This document shows positions 33,946 through 47,007 of a DNA stretch of 64,000 nucleotides, in pieces (position 1 is the stretch's first letter; each line of letters begins with the position of its first letter). Source of the stretch: Cheiracanthium punctorium (taxonomy: Eukaryota > Arthropoda > Arachnida > Araneae > Cheiracanthiidae). The stretch spans positions 372,001 through 436,000 of the forward strand of contig JAWZYV010013274.1 in assembly GCA_038373885.1 (NCBI GenBank). The letters run 5' to 3'. The translations under genes were made by a program, and so were the position numbers. The notes beneath the pieces are model-generated. The model saw only the letters and a program-made list of their open reading frames with translations, was not told the DNA's origin and ran no database searches.

Positions 33946-35418
33946 CAACGCGTCCTTGACTTTGCTACCAGCTGCGACCGACTTTGAAGTCGAGTGCCAC
34001 AAATCGAGAGCTTTTTTGCCGCTCTTTCTTGATGTAAAAGTACGGATTAACTTACCTTATTGGTTTATACAGATTTTTCGCTTAAATAAAATGAGTTAGC
34101 GTCCTTTTTATAGATACATATAAGTAAATATGTTACATGTTCCAGTACTTTATGTTTTATCATAGAACCTTTATGAAGGTAAGTATTTAAATATTAGCCG
34201 AGTTCCGTTTTAATTGTTTAATGTACTGGTTCTGAAGAATCGGTGCAGTCTGATGTTTCCTTCAAAAATCCGTACGAAAAGTATTAACATATGTTTCAGT
34301 AAATAAATTTGCAACTAATATTAAATAGTCCTTAGGAGTTCTAGAGTATGAGAAATTTTCGACATTTCGCAAACAATGAATTCACCGAGAACTGACTACG
34401 AAAAGAATCAGACTTAACTTTCCCTAAAACTTCATATCAAATATTCAAGAAGACCACATGTTCTTTAAAAGGATAAATATCTACTGTTTAAGGGGAGCAC
34501 ACGTTTTAACCTGGCATCAGTGCGCAATCAATCCATCATCTCTTAAGAGCTGGCTTCCAGGCTCCTTCCTATTTTTTTAAACTAACGTCAGGTTTGGGAT
34601 GGCATGCGGAGAGATTGCAAGTAATTGATGCTCAAGTTAATTAATATATAATTTGTAAGAACCAGAGCAATGATGTCAGCGGTACTCGTTACTTCCGCCT
34701 TCAAGAATGACTTTTGCTGAAAACTTCTTTTCCATCATTATTTAAAGTGAAATATTGCGTCTCAGTTCGCGCTCACGTGTTTTCCTAACTTGACTGTTTT
34801 ATGAATCTGCGGAGACATGGATTGGCTTTTGTTAATGGTGTAACTTAATGAGTAGGGCATATTGATGGATTTTGCAGGAATATTGTGCGGGAAGAGTTGA
34901 ACGTGTGGTAGTAACATCGTAATAATAACTAATGTTTTCAGTTCGTGTTGGCATCAAACCGTGAGCTGTAGTGTGGTTTTTTTTTTTTACTTTTATTAAA
35001 ATAAAGTTTGAAATATTCCTAGAAATTTTATTTTATTTAAAGCTCTTCTCTACATTGAAATATGTAGTCTGTTGAGCCTAACTTACATATACATGCGTAT
35101 TTACTAATAATAAATCTAAGAAAAGTTTCCTAGATAATTTTCAGGAAATTCTTAATATTTCAACTATTGCACTTCTAGTGGGAATTCCATCGCAACAATT
35201 GTCATATTGAAAAATCAAAGTTAGGTTGTGAATAGGAACCATACCAGCTATATTCTTACACACCATTTCCCTTCTATTTACTCGTACTGAAATTTAGTGC
35301 ACGGTGATTGTAGAAGTAGCACATTATAAAACATCGAAAATATTTCTTTACAAAGCAAATTTTATACTACAGGGCACGTTCTGTCCGTTCTAGTAACATG
35401 CATATTCAAGAAAAATAA
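33946..35418. other. Non-genic stretch
   Basis: No gene supported. 34490-34900 is somewhat less AT-rich and contains homeodomain-like TTAATTAAT and TGATGTCAG words, but nothing that can be called regulatory from sequence alone. Confidence 0.4.
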
Positions 35419-35420
35419 TA

Positions 35421-35768
35421 CAGTGTGTCCTAAAAGTTCCCGTACTCCAGTACTCCAAAGTACTCCAACGTAAAGAAGTCATCGTCTGTGATTTTTTAAA
35501 AATGTTAAATTTTATTGCCTGCTTATCATTGCATGAATTCTCTAGCTTTTATTGTTTCGTTCCTTTCGCGCTCAAAGTTGTAAAAGAATAAAGTTCTATG
35601 CTACTTTGTTCTTCATAGTGAAATGAATGTATCACGCAATCATGCAACTTCGCTCCGTGTTATATATTTTGAACGTAAATCGTGTGAAGGATGCAAAGAT
35701 TTTATAGCTCAATAAATATCCAAATTATATCCATATGTCGTCAGTATGGGAAGTTTTAGGACACTCTG
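35421..35768. mobile_element. 348-bp MITE of the same family as 2901-4543
   Basis: The left terminus is CAGTGTGTCCTAAAAGTTCC then CGTACT; the right terminus is AGTATGGGAAGTTTTAGGAC then ACTCTG, its imperfect reverse complement. TA abuts both ends (35419-35420, 35769-35770). The interior shares the GTTCTTCATAGTGAAA segment with the larger copy (about 3067-3082), so this is an internal-deletion derivative of that transposon. It has no ORF. Confidence 0.85.
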
Positions 35769-35770
35769 TA

Positions 35771-38700
35771 TATTATAGTCTGAGAATGGTATTATCTTGC
35801 AACGTTTTGAATTGTACGGCCCGTTCGCCTATATCTACATATAATTTTTAACACAAATAAAACAGCTATTTATTTTATTATAGAGTGAATAATTAAAACA
35901 ATGAAAAAAAAAATACATTCCATTCACCTGCACGTTTTCCTGCAGGTACTTGTAACTACGTGAAATAAATAGCAAAACTGTGTTGGAAAGATTTCATATT
36001 CGATACCTTTGTCGTGTTTTATCCTTTTTGTTTAATTACTCACTAAGTCTATTCTAAGGGTTCCTCTCATAAAAGCCATTCCATTACACTAATGGGCATA
36101 TCAGAATAACTCGATAGAAATGTAATGTTGTTTCTGAAAATTGTTATATAAGAGTGTAACTTTGTTCTTCCTGTTAAGTGAAATGAGGTACATCTAGTAA
36201 AAGAATGACTAATGTTTCAGCAACAGAGAACAAAAACAGAAATTACATCTGTACTAGCATTACTTTTGGAGGTTTTCTCAGAAAGACCAAGAGTTGGCTA
36301 ATGTAATTCAATATGTTTTCAGAGTTGAGTAAAGTGCATTTGCGATGCTCTAAATGTTTGCTTTAAATTTTGCAAATAAGACAATGCTTTTAAAAGTTGA
36401 CATCAAAGGTTTTTGACAAAAAGACGTGCATAACGTTTTGTAAATGACGTTTTATAAAATGGAAGCATTTAATTTCATTTTTACGTGCATTAAGATGAGA
36501 AACATGTTTTCTTCAAACATTTTAAAGAATTGCTTTTAGTCTTAGCATATTAAAATTGGTGTTTTTGTTATAGTACTTTTTCTTAATAGTGCAGGCCGAA
36601 TATAAATAATGCTTATTCAGAGAACGAAGGGAGTTTTGGAAGAAAATGCATTTTAGTGTTAGATGCCCTTATATAAAAATACTTTTTTTTACCAACTCGC
36701 TCCTTGCATGTATGCTAATAACAGGAATAAAATGAGAAATGAAAGGAGTATGATTTTTTTTCTGCAATAGGTTTAGACAACTGAGTGTTTAGTTCTATGA
36801 GAAGAACTGATTGAAAAATGCTTTTTTTGTCAATCGTTATTAAACTGTTGAATACATCACAGAAAACAGGAAATCGGACATCAAACCTCTAATTTTCAAA
36901 TTAATTAGTAACTTCCTTTCAAAAAATTATCATGAAGCCTGTATTCTGTATAAACATCGTGTAAATTTTAATTTGATGATGCCGTATTTTGTGCATGTAT
37001 ATATTCTTAAATATCTTCAAAAATGTATGAATTTCTGCTATTACTTACAAAACAAATACACATTATTTATCAGAGCTGACATCAAGATATTTCGGAAAAT
37101 AATGTTATATTCTATCCACATAGACTACGATTACTATTCCTTTTTTTATAGATATACCAATTCCAGTACTATTCTGATTCATCTTTTTGCTATCTGTATC
37201 AAAAAAAAAAAAAAAAAAAAAAAATCTGGGCAATAACTGATCAGTTTTAGAACTATGTATCACAGAATTTTGGATATTGAATATGTTTACCAATTTTTAA
37301 AGTTTCAGCATGAAGTATACATTTTTTAATTTAACTAAACATCTCAAATTAATAAATTAAATAAGAAACTATCTATCATTAAAAATCAAACTTCCATCCT
37401 TTCTACAAAATCAGCATTGCTATTCTATATATTTTTTGCTTTTTTGCATACATGCACTTAAACGTCTACATATTTTCATATGTTGACCATATTTTAAAAC
37501 GGAGGATTGATTTTCCTTTTTAGATTGATTACGAAAACGTGATATGCTCTTAAACTTAACAACTCTTCTTGAGGTACCATACTGAATTATTTTCAGGACG
37601 TATTAACAAAAATAAAATTCCTTTCCATTTTGAATTTGACTTCTGTTAAATGTTCATATTGTGGATTCACAAATTCTCAAAAATTATTATTTATTTACGA
37701 ACTGAAGAACAAAATATAAACGATAAAAACACTTAAATCATATTCCTGAAATCGAGTTCTTGCTGGTATCATAAGTATACAAATTGACTAAGTCTATATA
37801 ATGCTTTTCCTCTCATAAATCTATATATTTTTTAAACTTACATCTGCCAGTCAGTTCTTTTTTAAGAAATAGGGAACTTTAAAATTTATCTTACAATCTC
37901 ACATCAAAAATGCATTTGTTCTCAACTTCATTCAGCTATAGTTCAAGCTGTATAACTTTTGATCTTTTTAATAATGGAGTATGATATATACCAAGTAAGT
38001 TTTGTTCATCGTGAGCAATATAAAATTTTGGAACAAAAAACGTCTCCTTTAACTTAAATTATTGTCCGAAGACCTTCTAACTTTTCAGTTCTTTCCCAGA
38101 TCAAATTTTCGCCCTCCGGAGAATTAGACTTCGTAAACATAGTTTTCTGTACTTCCTCGTTCATCTCATAGAGAGTTAGAAATAAATATTTCATTAACTT
38201 TGCAGTTCAAAAACAAAACACGAATTATTGAGAGTGATCTGAGGAATTTGGAGAGTAAGAATTAAAAAAAAATAGACTTTCGCTGCGAAATGTTTTGAAA
38301 TAAAAGTCATTTTTCCAGCGGTGTGTATTTAAAATTGTATCTCATTTCTCTCTATTGTTTTTAGTTTGTCTCTTTTTTTTCCATTTTCTGAGTCGATATG
38401 GCTTGCACCGAATAAATTGGAAAAATAATAAATATATTAGTATGGATGCTGTGCAATCAATGCAAACATTCAATTCAAATTTTAGGAGTTCTCAATAGTT
38501 GAAAGTTGTTTATCACTTATGCAATGATACATTTATTTGTTTATAAATCAGCCATGAAAGATGAATGCAAAATAGCTAAAATCCAATTTATATGAAATAT
38601 AGAAATGGATTATGTTAGATATCTCTATTTCACCATTTTGGAAAATCATAATTGTTTACAAAAATATTCAACTTAGAATTCTATGACGTTCACAATACTA

Positions 38701-41700
38701 TTTCTGCATAAAGAAAATTAAACGGAAGACGTTTTTAAAATCATCTTCGTTGTTTATTATTAAACTTTTTTTATAACTTTGTTTTCGCATTTTTAGCATA
38801 TTTAATAATACATATTTATCTGTCTTACTATATTATTAGATTTAGTTTGTTTTTTATTTATTTAATTTTTCCATTGTCCCTATTTTACATGAGTTATATT
38901 TTACTTTAATCAGTTCACTTATCCATCTGTTTTAATTGTCACGTTTAAAGCACATATGCACGTTTACGCTTCTATTCTTTATTCAAATTTTCATTTATTT
39001 TTTAAATTCTTTATTTTGTAACGTTCGTTTCAAATGGTCAAGTAGAACTCTTTCTCCCTTACGTTCTTTATACTTAATAATTTTGTGTGTTTCACAGTCT
39101 CAAAATGATATAATTAAGAATGGAATAAAGAGCAGTAAAGTAATGTAAAGAAGAACAGTTAAATTATACGTGAAAGAATTTAAAACGTTTAGGCTGAGAC
39201 TATAAGAAAGAAAAAAATGCAAGCAGAGAACAACTTTGATACGTTTCTGAATAACTGCTCTTTCAGCCTCTTCTCCGTCAAGTAGCTTAACCCAAATCCC
39301 TATGACACACTTTTAAAGAGCGTAGACGTTTCAGAGGAGGCAGAAAAGTGTCGTAGATTGAAAGAGAGACCAAAACTAGACTTAACAGGTACCTTTGCTT
39401 CACAACGCTCCTGTTATCAATCCCTCCCCATCTACGATTTCCTTGTGGTGACGCAAAGAACTGCTATACTAACTACATCGTCATTATTACCGCAATATAG
39501 CACACACATTTTTTCCTAAATTGGAAGTCACTTGCATGATCGTCGATTTAAATCCTCATGAAATTTAAGCCCCATCGTAAGCTAATTCACAGCAGAGCAT
39601 TTGCCTTCAGGAGATGATTAAAAGTGGACTGCTAAAGTGTTTCAGTGACTTTAGCAAGCGTTGACAAAAGCCCCAGCAAACAGACACCTGATGGCAGGGT
39701 ACCTATACTTTGCCAGGCAGCTTTTAAAGGGAATTCCGGAACGGTACATCAAAAAGTAGCTGAATCGTAACAAAAGTCACTCGCTAAATACCTTACCGGG
39801 AGTCCAAGCACTGTATTGTGGCTTCAATGTGAATGGCCTATCATCTACATAAAAGGACACAGGTCTACTACCCTCACAGTGGTTGTAATGTAACGGTAGG
39901 GTAGCGGCTAAATGTCTACAGGCAGTACTACTACCAAGATGCTAAAAAATTTGTAGTGTTATTAATTTACATATAATAACTCCAGCGGGTTACTAATATC
40001 TTGAAAAGATTCAAAAGTCTCCGAAAAAATATAATGTATATATTTATAAATAAAGTATTTTTGTCAGTTGTTGAATTTTATTTTGATAATGGATTTTGAA
40101 TTATTAAATGAAATAGAATAAAGACAACCAAATTTAATGATTATTTTTATTATTCTATGTTATACAAACAATAATTAAATTTACTTGTTGCCGTTTTGTA
40201 TCAGTTTTAATAAGCATAATATTTTTTATTTCATTTAATATTATAAAATCTATTACTAAAATAAAAATTCAACATCCAATAAAAATTTGTTATTTACATA
40301 TTATTCCATTATTAATCTTTATTAATTTTTCAAGATTGTAACAACCTCAGTGCTGATAAACTTTCAAGATTAAATTAATAAGTAGCTGTAAAATGATAAC
40401 TTAGACAGATTCAACAACGAATAAAAGTTCTGTATTTATATATGATAATAGTGACAATTATTTGGTGACTTCAAATTCTTCTTCTTCTTCTTTCAATTGT
40501 TAAGGTGAAAGTCTTAGTTTTACTGTAATTTTTTAAATAAAACTTTATTTCTGAAAAAAATCAATGAAATAACCGATTAAATTGGTACTTTGTTAGAATG
40601 CTACAGTTTAAACATAAATAAATATCTTAGTTTGGAAAATCAAGATTGGCAAAAGGGAACAAAAACAAAAACACGACAACTACAATTAATTTTTGAAGTT
40701 AGAAAGAATAAACGACAAAAAATTATTTTTTTCGAGACCTAGTCAAAGAACGCAAGCTCCCTAACTATACACATTACGGAAATTAGATTTCTGTTAACAA
40801 AATGATAATAATCAAGACTTCTCAAGGTATTTGTAGCTACGTGTCTTTATATGTTAACATGTGAATTACAGAAATAAACTTTTATTTCATTGGCAGTGTT
40901 TATACTGCTAACGAACAGTAATTATAAGTGAAAATAAGTCCTGCGCCAGATAAATATGTATAACACGAGAACACACTAGTAAATATATATAACACACTAG
41001 TAAAATTTTACTTAATTTGTATTGTCAATTTAAATGAAATTTGCTATAAGGTTACTAAAATATAGTATACCGTGAAAAAATACACCATTTGACCACTATG
41101 TTTATACTGAAAATAGTGAAATAGTTCTTAATACTATTAATAACAGAAAAAAACTTACTTTGTATAAGTTATCCTAATTCCAGAAGTTTAATTTATAATA
41201 ATTGCAAAATCGTGTCTAAATGTATAAACCTTATTCATATTGGTATTATTTTACAACAGTAAAGTGCTTACATTCGAAACTAGAATATCATCACAAGCTA
41301 TCTAAGAAGTGTTTATTTGTTTACACAAACAAATCTACCTCGGCGTTTTGTTAAAATATTACACAAATTCGTTTATCTTTTATGAATGATGGCCGCCAAG
41401 CTCCAAGATCAATCTGGAATGGATAAGGAAAAAAAATCATTTTTGGAATTCAGTTTGCAAATTCCTGCTTAATCAACGATTTTAACCGCAGAAGTATACC
41501 TTAACGTAATGCAAAGAAGGAAAACTCCCCCATTTGTTTAGAATAAAATAATACCGAAAACTGCTCAGTTCAGAGGAAGGAGGTATGCAAACATGCACAG
41601 AGAACGGAAAATTCCCTGTGTGAAGTGATTTCAAGACACTCTGTTAATAATTTTCATTACGCAACTGAAAGATTGAATTCTCTGAATTTTAAACAGACGT

Positions 41701-42000
41701 TAATCATTAATGCATTTGTAAATGTTGCCTCTTTTTGCTGCTGAATTAGTTTCGATTAAATTGGGAGTAATACGAAGAGGTCGGACACAGTATGCAGAAT
41801 TTTGCAGTCACAAATCGGGTCCAATTACCTTTTTGTTGTTGTTGTTGTACTTTAGTTCATTCATACCAATATTTTGTAAATTCATATAACATTTCTACTT
41901 CTAAGAAGGTCAGTAAGTCTACTTATATATTTAAAAAAAATTTCAAAAACACCGGAACTCTTGTAAAAAGTAATGTTATTAGTAATTTTTAATTATTTCC
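35771..42000. other. Long AT-rich non-genic stretch
   Basis: No exon or RNA gene supported. Landmarks: poly(A) at 37201-37223, a (CTT)n run near 40478-40491, and a short duplication ATATATAACACACTAGTAAA-like near 40970-41005. A 39180-39950 segment has clearly higher G+C than its surroundings and no repeat or coding signature. ORFs here (for example 36973-37236) are low-complexity. Confidence 0.4.
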
Positions 42001-43250
42001 TGTTGTACGGAGTATAAGGAAGGATGTGATCCCGAAAGATTTCGGGACCGAATTTCGACGAAAAAATCGATTTTGACTATCTCTAAATGTACTTTTAAGA
42101 ATTTTTTCGATGCATCTCATCGTACGCTAGCATGCAGGTTCATATAAATGCGTGTACAACCCATTTTGACCAACCTCGAGTCTATGTTGACCAGTTTTTC
42201 CATGCTGTCTGTACGTACGTATGCATGTAACTCGCATATCTCAAAAAACTATTAGACGTAGAATTTTGAAACTTTATATTTAGGATTGCTGTAACATCTA
42301 GTTGTGCACTTCCCCTTTCCCCAGACTACACATAAGCTTAAATCAAGCTTCACTTAACGTATTCGAATTTGACGTATTAATACAAGCTTGACAGTTCAAA
42401 TCATTTTAAGCTTGCAGCAAGCTTGCAGAAGTCATTTGAACTGAGGTCAAGAGTTCTATCCCAGCCGCGGACGCTTGATGGAAACAGATTAAATTAACTT
42501 GAAATTTCAGCATAGAGGGAAAAATGTGTGGAAAAAAAAATATGTGGGGCGAATTCGCCGACGGGCGTCCCGTGTATTTAAGAATTTTTTTTTAGAAAAA
42601 AATTTTAAGCTTGAAATTAAGCTTGCTATGTAAAGCTTAATGCAAGCTGGGCAAGTGTAAACTTGAACACTTGATTCAAGCTTGCATTAAGCTTACACGC
42701 TTGAAATTTTCAAGCTTAATTAATGTTTATTGACTTGATAAATCAAGCTTGCTGCAGGTTTGTTGCAAGTTTGCTGTGCTATCTCGGTCGGTTCCATTCG
42801 ACTGGATAGTTTATGTACAGGCCACCTAGAAAATTTTAAATACATTACGTTCTATGGGCCGAAATTCATTAAACTCGCATATCTCAAAAACTATTAGACT
42901 TAGATTGTTGAAACTATCATTAGGATTATATTTAGGACATTCATCCATTTCAAGCACAGTACCGTCCTACCATATAGTTCGGTAATGGTCCGACCACGGT
43001 CACGTGCCTCCCGCAAGAATTACGCCGACAAGCTTAGAGACTTTTGGTGTACGTATGTACGTATTTATCTCTAAAATCTCAAAATCTATTAGTCGTAGAA
43101 TGTTGAAATCTCATTTCATATATAAAATTGTTGTAACATCTAGTCGTGCATGTCGGTTTTTTTTTTCCAATCTACTAAAGAGTTAGTTTATTTACCGGAC
43201 CACCCATAAGAATTTCAATACACTAATGTTTATGGACAATATCGCAAAAC
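42001..43250. repeat. Dispersed repeat with three copies of a roughly 70-bp motif
   Basis: A motif centred on CTCGCATATCTCAAAAA-CTATTAGAC, followed by a TAGAATTTTGAAACT-like part and then TTGTAACATCTAGTTGTGCA, occurs at about 42233, 42872 and 43071 with 10-25% divergence. GTACGTATGTATG-type words precede it. This wording is typical of an abundant, non-coding arthropod repeat (recalled, not checked). The AAGCTT cluster at 42334-42750 lies between the first and second copies. Confidence 0.5.
42334..42750. repeat. Cluster of twelve AAGCTT hexamers
   Basis: AAGCTT starts at 42334, 42345, 42384, 42408, 42419, 42607, 42619, 42633, 42678, 42689, 42712 and 42745, usually within CAAGCTTG or TAAGCTTG. 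About 0.1 would be expected by chance in 417 bp. Pairs 11-12 bp apart recur (42334/42345, 42408/42419, 42607/42619, 42678/42689). It may be an array of palindromic binding sites within a transposon end, or a slippage-driven motif; the function is unknown. Confidence 0.8.
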
Positions 43251-45970
43251 TATCCTTATACAAATTGTGAAATTTTTAACAAATAAAATTTATGATTATT
43301 TTAAAGTATATGTAAGTACATTAATTCTCATCATTAACTTGCAACAGTTCGTACACTGTGTGGGTATAAAATAATTTCATTTAATTAAAGTTGCGATAAT
43401 TTTTGTCGACACAGTAACCAATAGTTATCGGCCCATTACCGCAAAATTAGTGCTGTCCTGGTACATTTTAAACAATGCCACGCATCTATTTTTATTGCGC
43501 ATGTAATACACACGTGACAGCTATACGCACGTCAGCCTTATCAGCAGTGTGCAAGTGAATAGGGATTTTACAGATATAATTCAAAATGTGGTTATAAAAT
43601 GTTTACTGGTTCTATCTGTCGCATGATGATTATAGGGGAATTTTAACTGTAACTACTCTGTACATTTTATTTTTATCAAAAATTGAAAACGCATTCTGTT
43701 TTAACTTAACGTCAGCGAAATGAAAACACATTTGTAATCAAGCACATTTTGGCATTTTGAAAATGGACCCTTTAGCTAGTTTTAATGTATGTATTTAAAA
43801 ATAAATAAACATAAACTTAAAAATAAAAATGAAAATATTCATCAGTTGTTCTTTCAGATGATAAAGCTATCTTCAACTACAACTTTTTTCTCAGCGTACT
43901 AATTTGGAAAACGATTTTCTTCTTTTGAGTGAAAACTTTTCGCGAGTAAGATAAACAATGTACTAGTTATTTTCAAAAGCATAAATGAAACACAGATTTT
44001 CAATATTTCAAATACCCAAAAGATCTATGTGCTAAAACAAAGAAAAACATCTATCAGAATACTAAAGCTCTCATAATTTAAAACATCGTAAATCCAGCAA
44101 TAAAATTGTTGTTGCATTTTCATTTACTGAAGTATGTGTTTTTAAAAGCAGGATCTCCAGGCAAAAATAGAAAAATTTTGTGACTTTAAAGGAAAAATCT
44201 TGCTTTTATTTCTCATTTCCACCAGCTTGTGATCATTTTTCATCATTGAAGCAGAGTTCAGGTAACACACAGACGGTAATTACTGTTGATGGTGTAAAAC
44301 TTAATTAATCTGCGCTGTGTTAAAGTAGCTTTCCCATTAAGGTGATCTTTCTTGAAGAAGTGACCTTCTACGCAGTTTGTTTAAATATGTTAATACCGCT
44401 GGAAAAAAAATTAAAACTCATTCAGATTTTTCAAAACTGACAGAGAAAAAATACGTTTTTAAAAGGGCGAAAAGTTCTTGACGGTGGTACCCACTAATCC
44501 GTTATTTTTAGCAACATTTTCTCATTTTTCATATTTGACACTAGGTCCAGGTGCAGTGAAAAGTAATTACCATAGCCGACGTTCAGCATAATTAATCAGG
44601 AAAGAATACTGATGTCAACACTTTTGCTTGTTCTTGTGTCATACTTGATTCAGGATGTGCTGTTTGTTAATATTTCGGGATCATAAATTTTCTGGAGTAA
44701 CAACATATTTCAAAAATCTCGTTTTCTTCCCTGAAATTGGGCGTTAAAATGCAGTGTTGTAAGTAGTTATACAAATAGTGTACATTGTGAATAATTGCAG
44801 AACGTAAATTATTCATTATTCTTAAAGTAAGATGTGCTCGTATAATTAATCGACCTGAACGTTAATTTAGTCAGTCTGTTAACTAGTGTACAGCATTAAG
44901 ATAATTACTCATTACGTTTTTGAAAAGGATAATATGTTTAAAAATGCATTAGTTTTATAGAAACACAAATTTTTAATATACAGTACTGGGCAGTTTTGAC
45001 TATAATACAAATATTAAATTCAAAATTATTGGAAGTAATAGAGAGAGAATGTCCTATGCAATTGTCTATTATTTTTTTAATGTTAGCTCTAAAATGACAA
45101 TTGATTACTAAAAAAATATAGCATGCAATTAAAAAAATAACCCATTTTGGTTTATGAACTTCTTATCTCTGTAAGAAATGCCTGTAATTTTAATAGACAT
45201 ATTACTGTAAAATAAAATCAGCATAAGTGCTGCAGCTTTGGAATACAATCCTGTGTGTTATAAATCCTCACGAAATGACGCAACGACGTTGATAAGCCAA
45301 TCACGAAGAATTGACAAAAATTGACACATTTACTTTACGACGTGTTGCCGTTACGTTTACCCGTACATTGAGCTGTAATCTAGGAATATATATACTTTTG
45401 CAGTGTAGGCCTAATTGCTCATTTAATATAGAGGAAATTTACTATTGCTATTTGAAGATATTCGTTCCAGTTTGTTCTTCTTAAAAACAGCAGAGCTCCA
45501 TGTATGATGATAACCATTGTATTATGTAACCTTGAGAACGCCAATTTTTAACCTGAAAAATGGATAAATACATTGAAAAGCTATAAATGCAATTGTAAAG
45601 ATAAATGGATAGTAGTTTAATTAGCAATTTGTAATTTACAAAATTTACAAAAAAGATCATTGTGAAAAACAAAAGACAGTACAGAGAGCATGTGAAATGT
45701 TATAACATGAATACATTTTGCATGCTATAACAGGTAATGAAGATGTAATGTTTTTCGAAAAATTGGACTAACAGCTACTGCAATTTCGCAGTTGCATCGA
45801 GAAAAAGTGTTATTAAAATCAAATGCTTAACACCGTAGTAAAAATAAACAATTTCGCATTGAAATAACGTGATTTAACACACTTGAAAACATTCTTCTTA
45901 AATTAAGAACATCATCCCTAGTAATTCGAGCTAAACAAGAAAAGAAAAAAAATCTGGAGTGACTCCACTC
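43251..45970. other. AT-rich non-genic stretch
   Basis: Nothing recognised apart from simple AT sequence. Confidence 0.45.
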
Positions 45971-47007
45971 CACTTTCCGAACACTTACGATTAAGATCAT
46001 TACCAAGCATTTAAATAAATTTTAATCGATGAATAATTCAAATATATATACCAAATTGAAGCTCAATCGAATGCACCGTTTAAACGCTAGCGTAATTTCA
46101 AGTATTTCGTCCCATAGGCCGTAATGTAAAAGAAATCTTTGTCGTAGCCCTGTAGAAAAACAATAAGTCCTATACACACCAAAATCAATACAGGTCTTGT
46201 GACGGTGGTTTATAATATATATACCCAATTTGAGCTCAATCGAATGCACCGTTTAAACGCTAGCGCATTTCCAGAATTTTCCCCCATAGGCCATAATGTA
46301 AAAGAAATTTTTGTCGTAGCCCTGTAGAAACACTATAAGTCCTATACACACCAAAATCAATGCAGGTCTTGCATTGGTGGTTTATAATTGCAACCTTTTA
46401 CATTGCAACCGATGGTGGTTTATAACATATATACCCAATTTGAGCTCAATCGAATGTACCGTTTAAACGCTAGCGCACTTTCAAGAATTTCTCCCCATAG
46501 GCCATAATGTAAAAGAAATCTTTGTTTTAGCCCTGTAGAAAAATTATAAGTCCTATACACATCAAAATCAATACTGGTCTTACGATGGTGGTTTATAACA
46601 TCTATACCTAATTTGAGCTCAATCGAATGCACTGTTTAAACGCTAGCGCACTTTCCAGAATTTTCCCCCATAGGCCATAATGTAAAAGAAATCTTTCTCG
46701 TAGCCCTGTAGAAAATCTATAAGTCCTATACACACCAAAATCAATACCGGTCTTGCGACGGTGGTTTATAACATATATACCCAATTTGAGCTCAATCGAA
46801 TGCCCCGTTCAGGAGCTATCGTGTTCACCCACATACACACAAACACACATACACACACACACACATACACACATACATACATACATCTCGTAAAAATAGC
46901 ATAAATGAATTCAGAAGACCTCAAAACGTGTAAAAACACCAAAATCTCGAATTCGAATTTTTTCATGATTACAATACTTTCCTTACATGGTACATGTTCG
47001 GAAAGTA
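45971..47007. mobile_element. Element carrying 173-bp tandem repeats
   Basis: Short inverted words CACTTTCCGAACA (about 45971) and TGTTCGGAAAGTA (ending 47007) bracket a block of tandem repeats plus a (CA)n run (46828-46886). The association suggests one transposable unit, but a 12-bp terminal match is thin evidence. ORFs on the minus strand at 46022-46966 share a sequence because they are reads of the repeat. Confidence 0.45.
46041..46815. repeat. 173-bp tandem repeat, about 4.5 copies
   Basis: The word GCTCAATCGAATG starts at 46061, 46234, 46444, 46617 and 46790, giving spacings of 173, 210, 173 and 173 bp. The 210-bp unit holds a 37-bp insertion (about 46388-46424) that partly repeats its own flank, GGTGGTTTATAA. 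Units differ at roughly 5-10% of positions. The last copy breaks off into a different 3' sequence after the word. Confidence 0.9.

Noticed and set aside
45971..46966. Minus-strand ORFs with shared sequence as related genes
   Set aside because: They are successive copies of the 173-bp tandem repeat.
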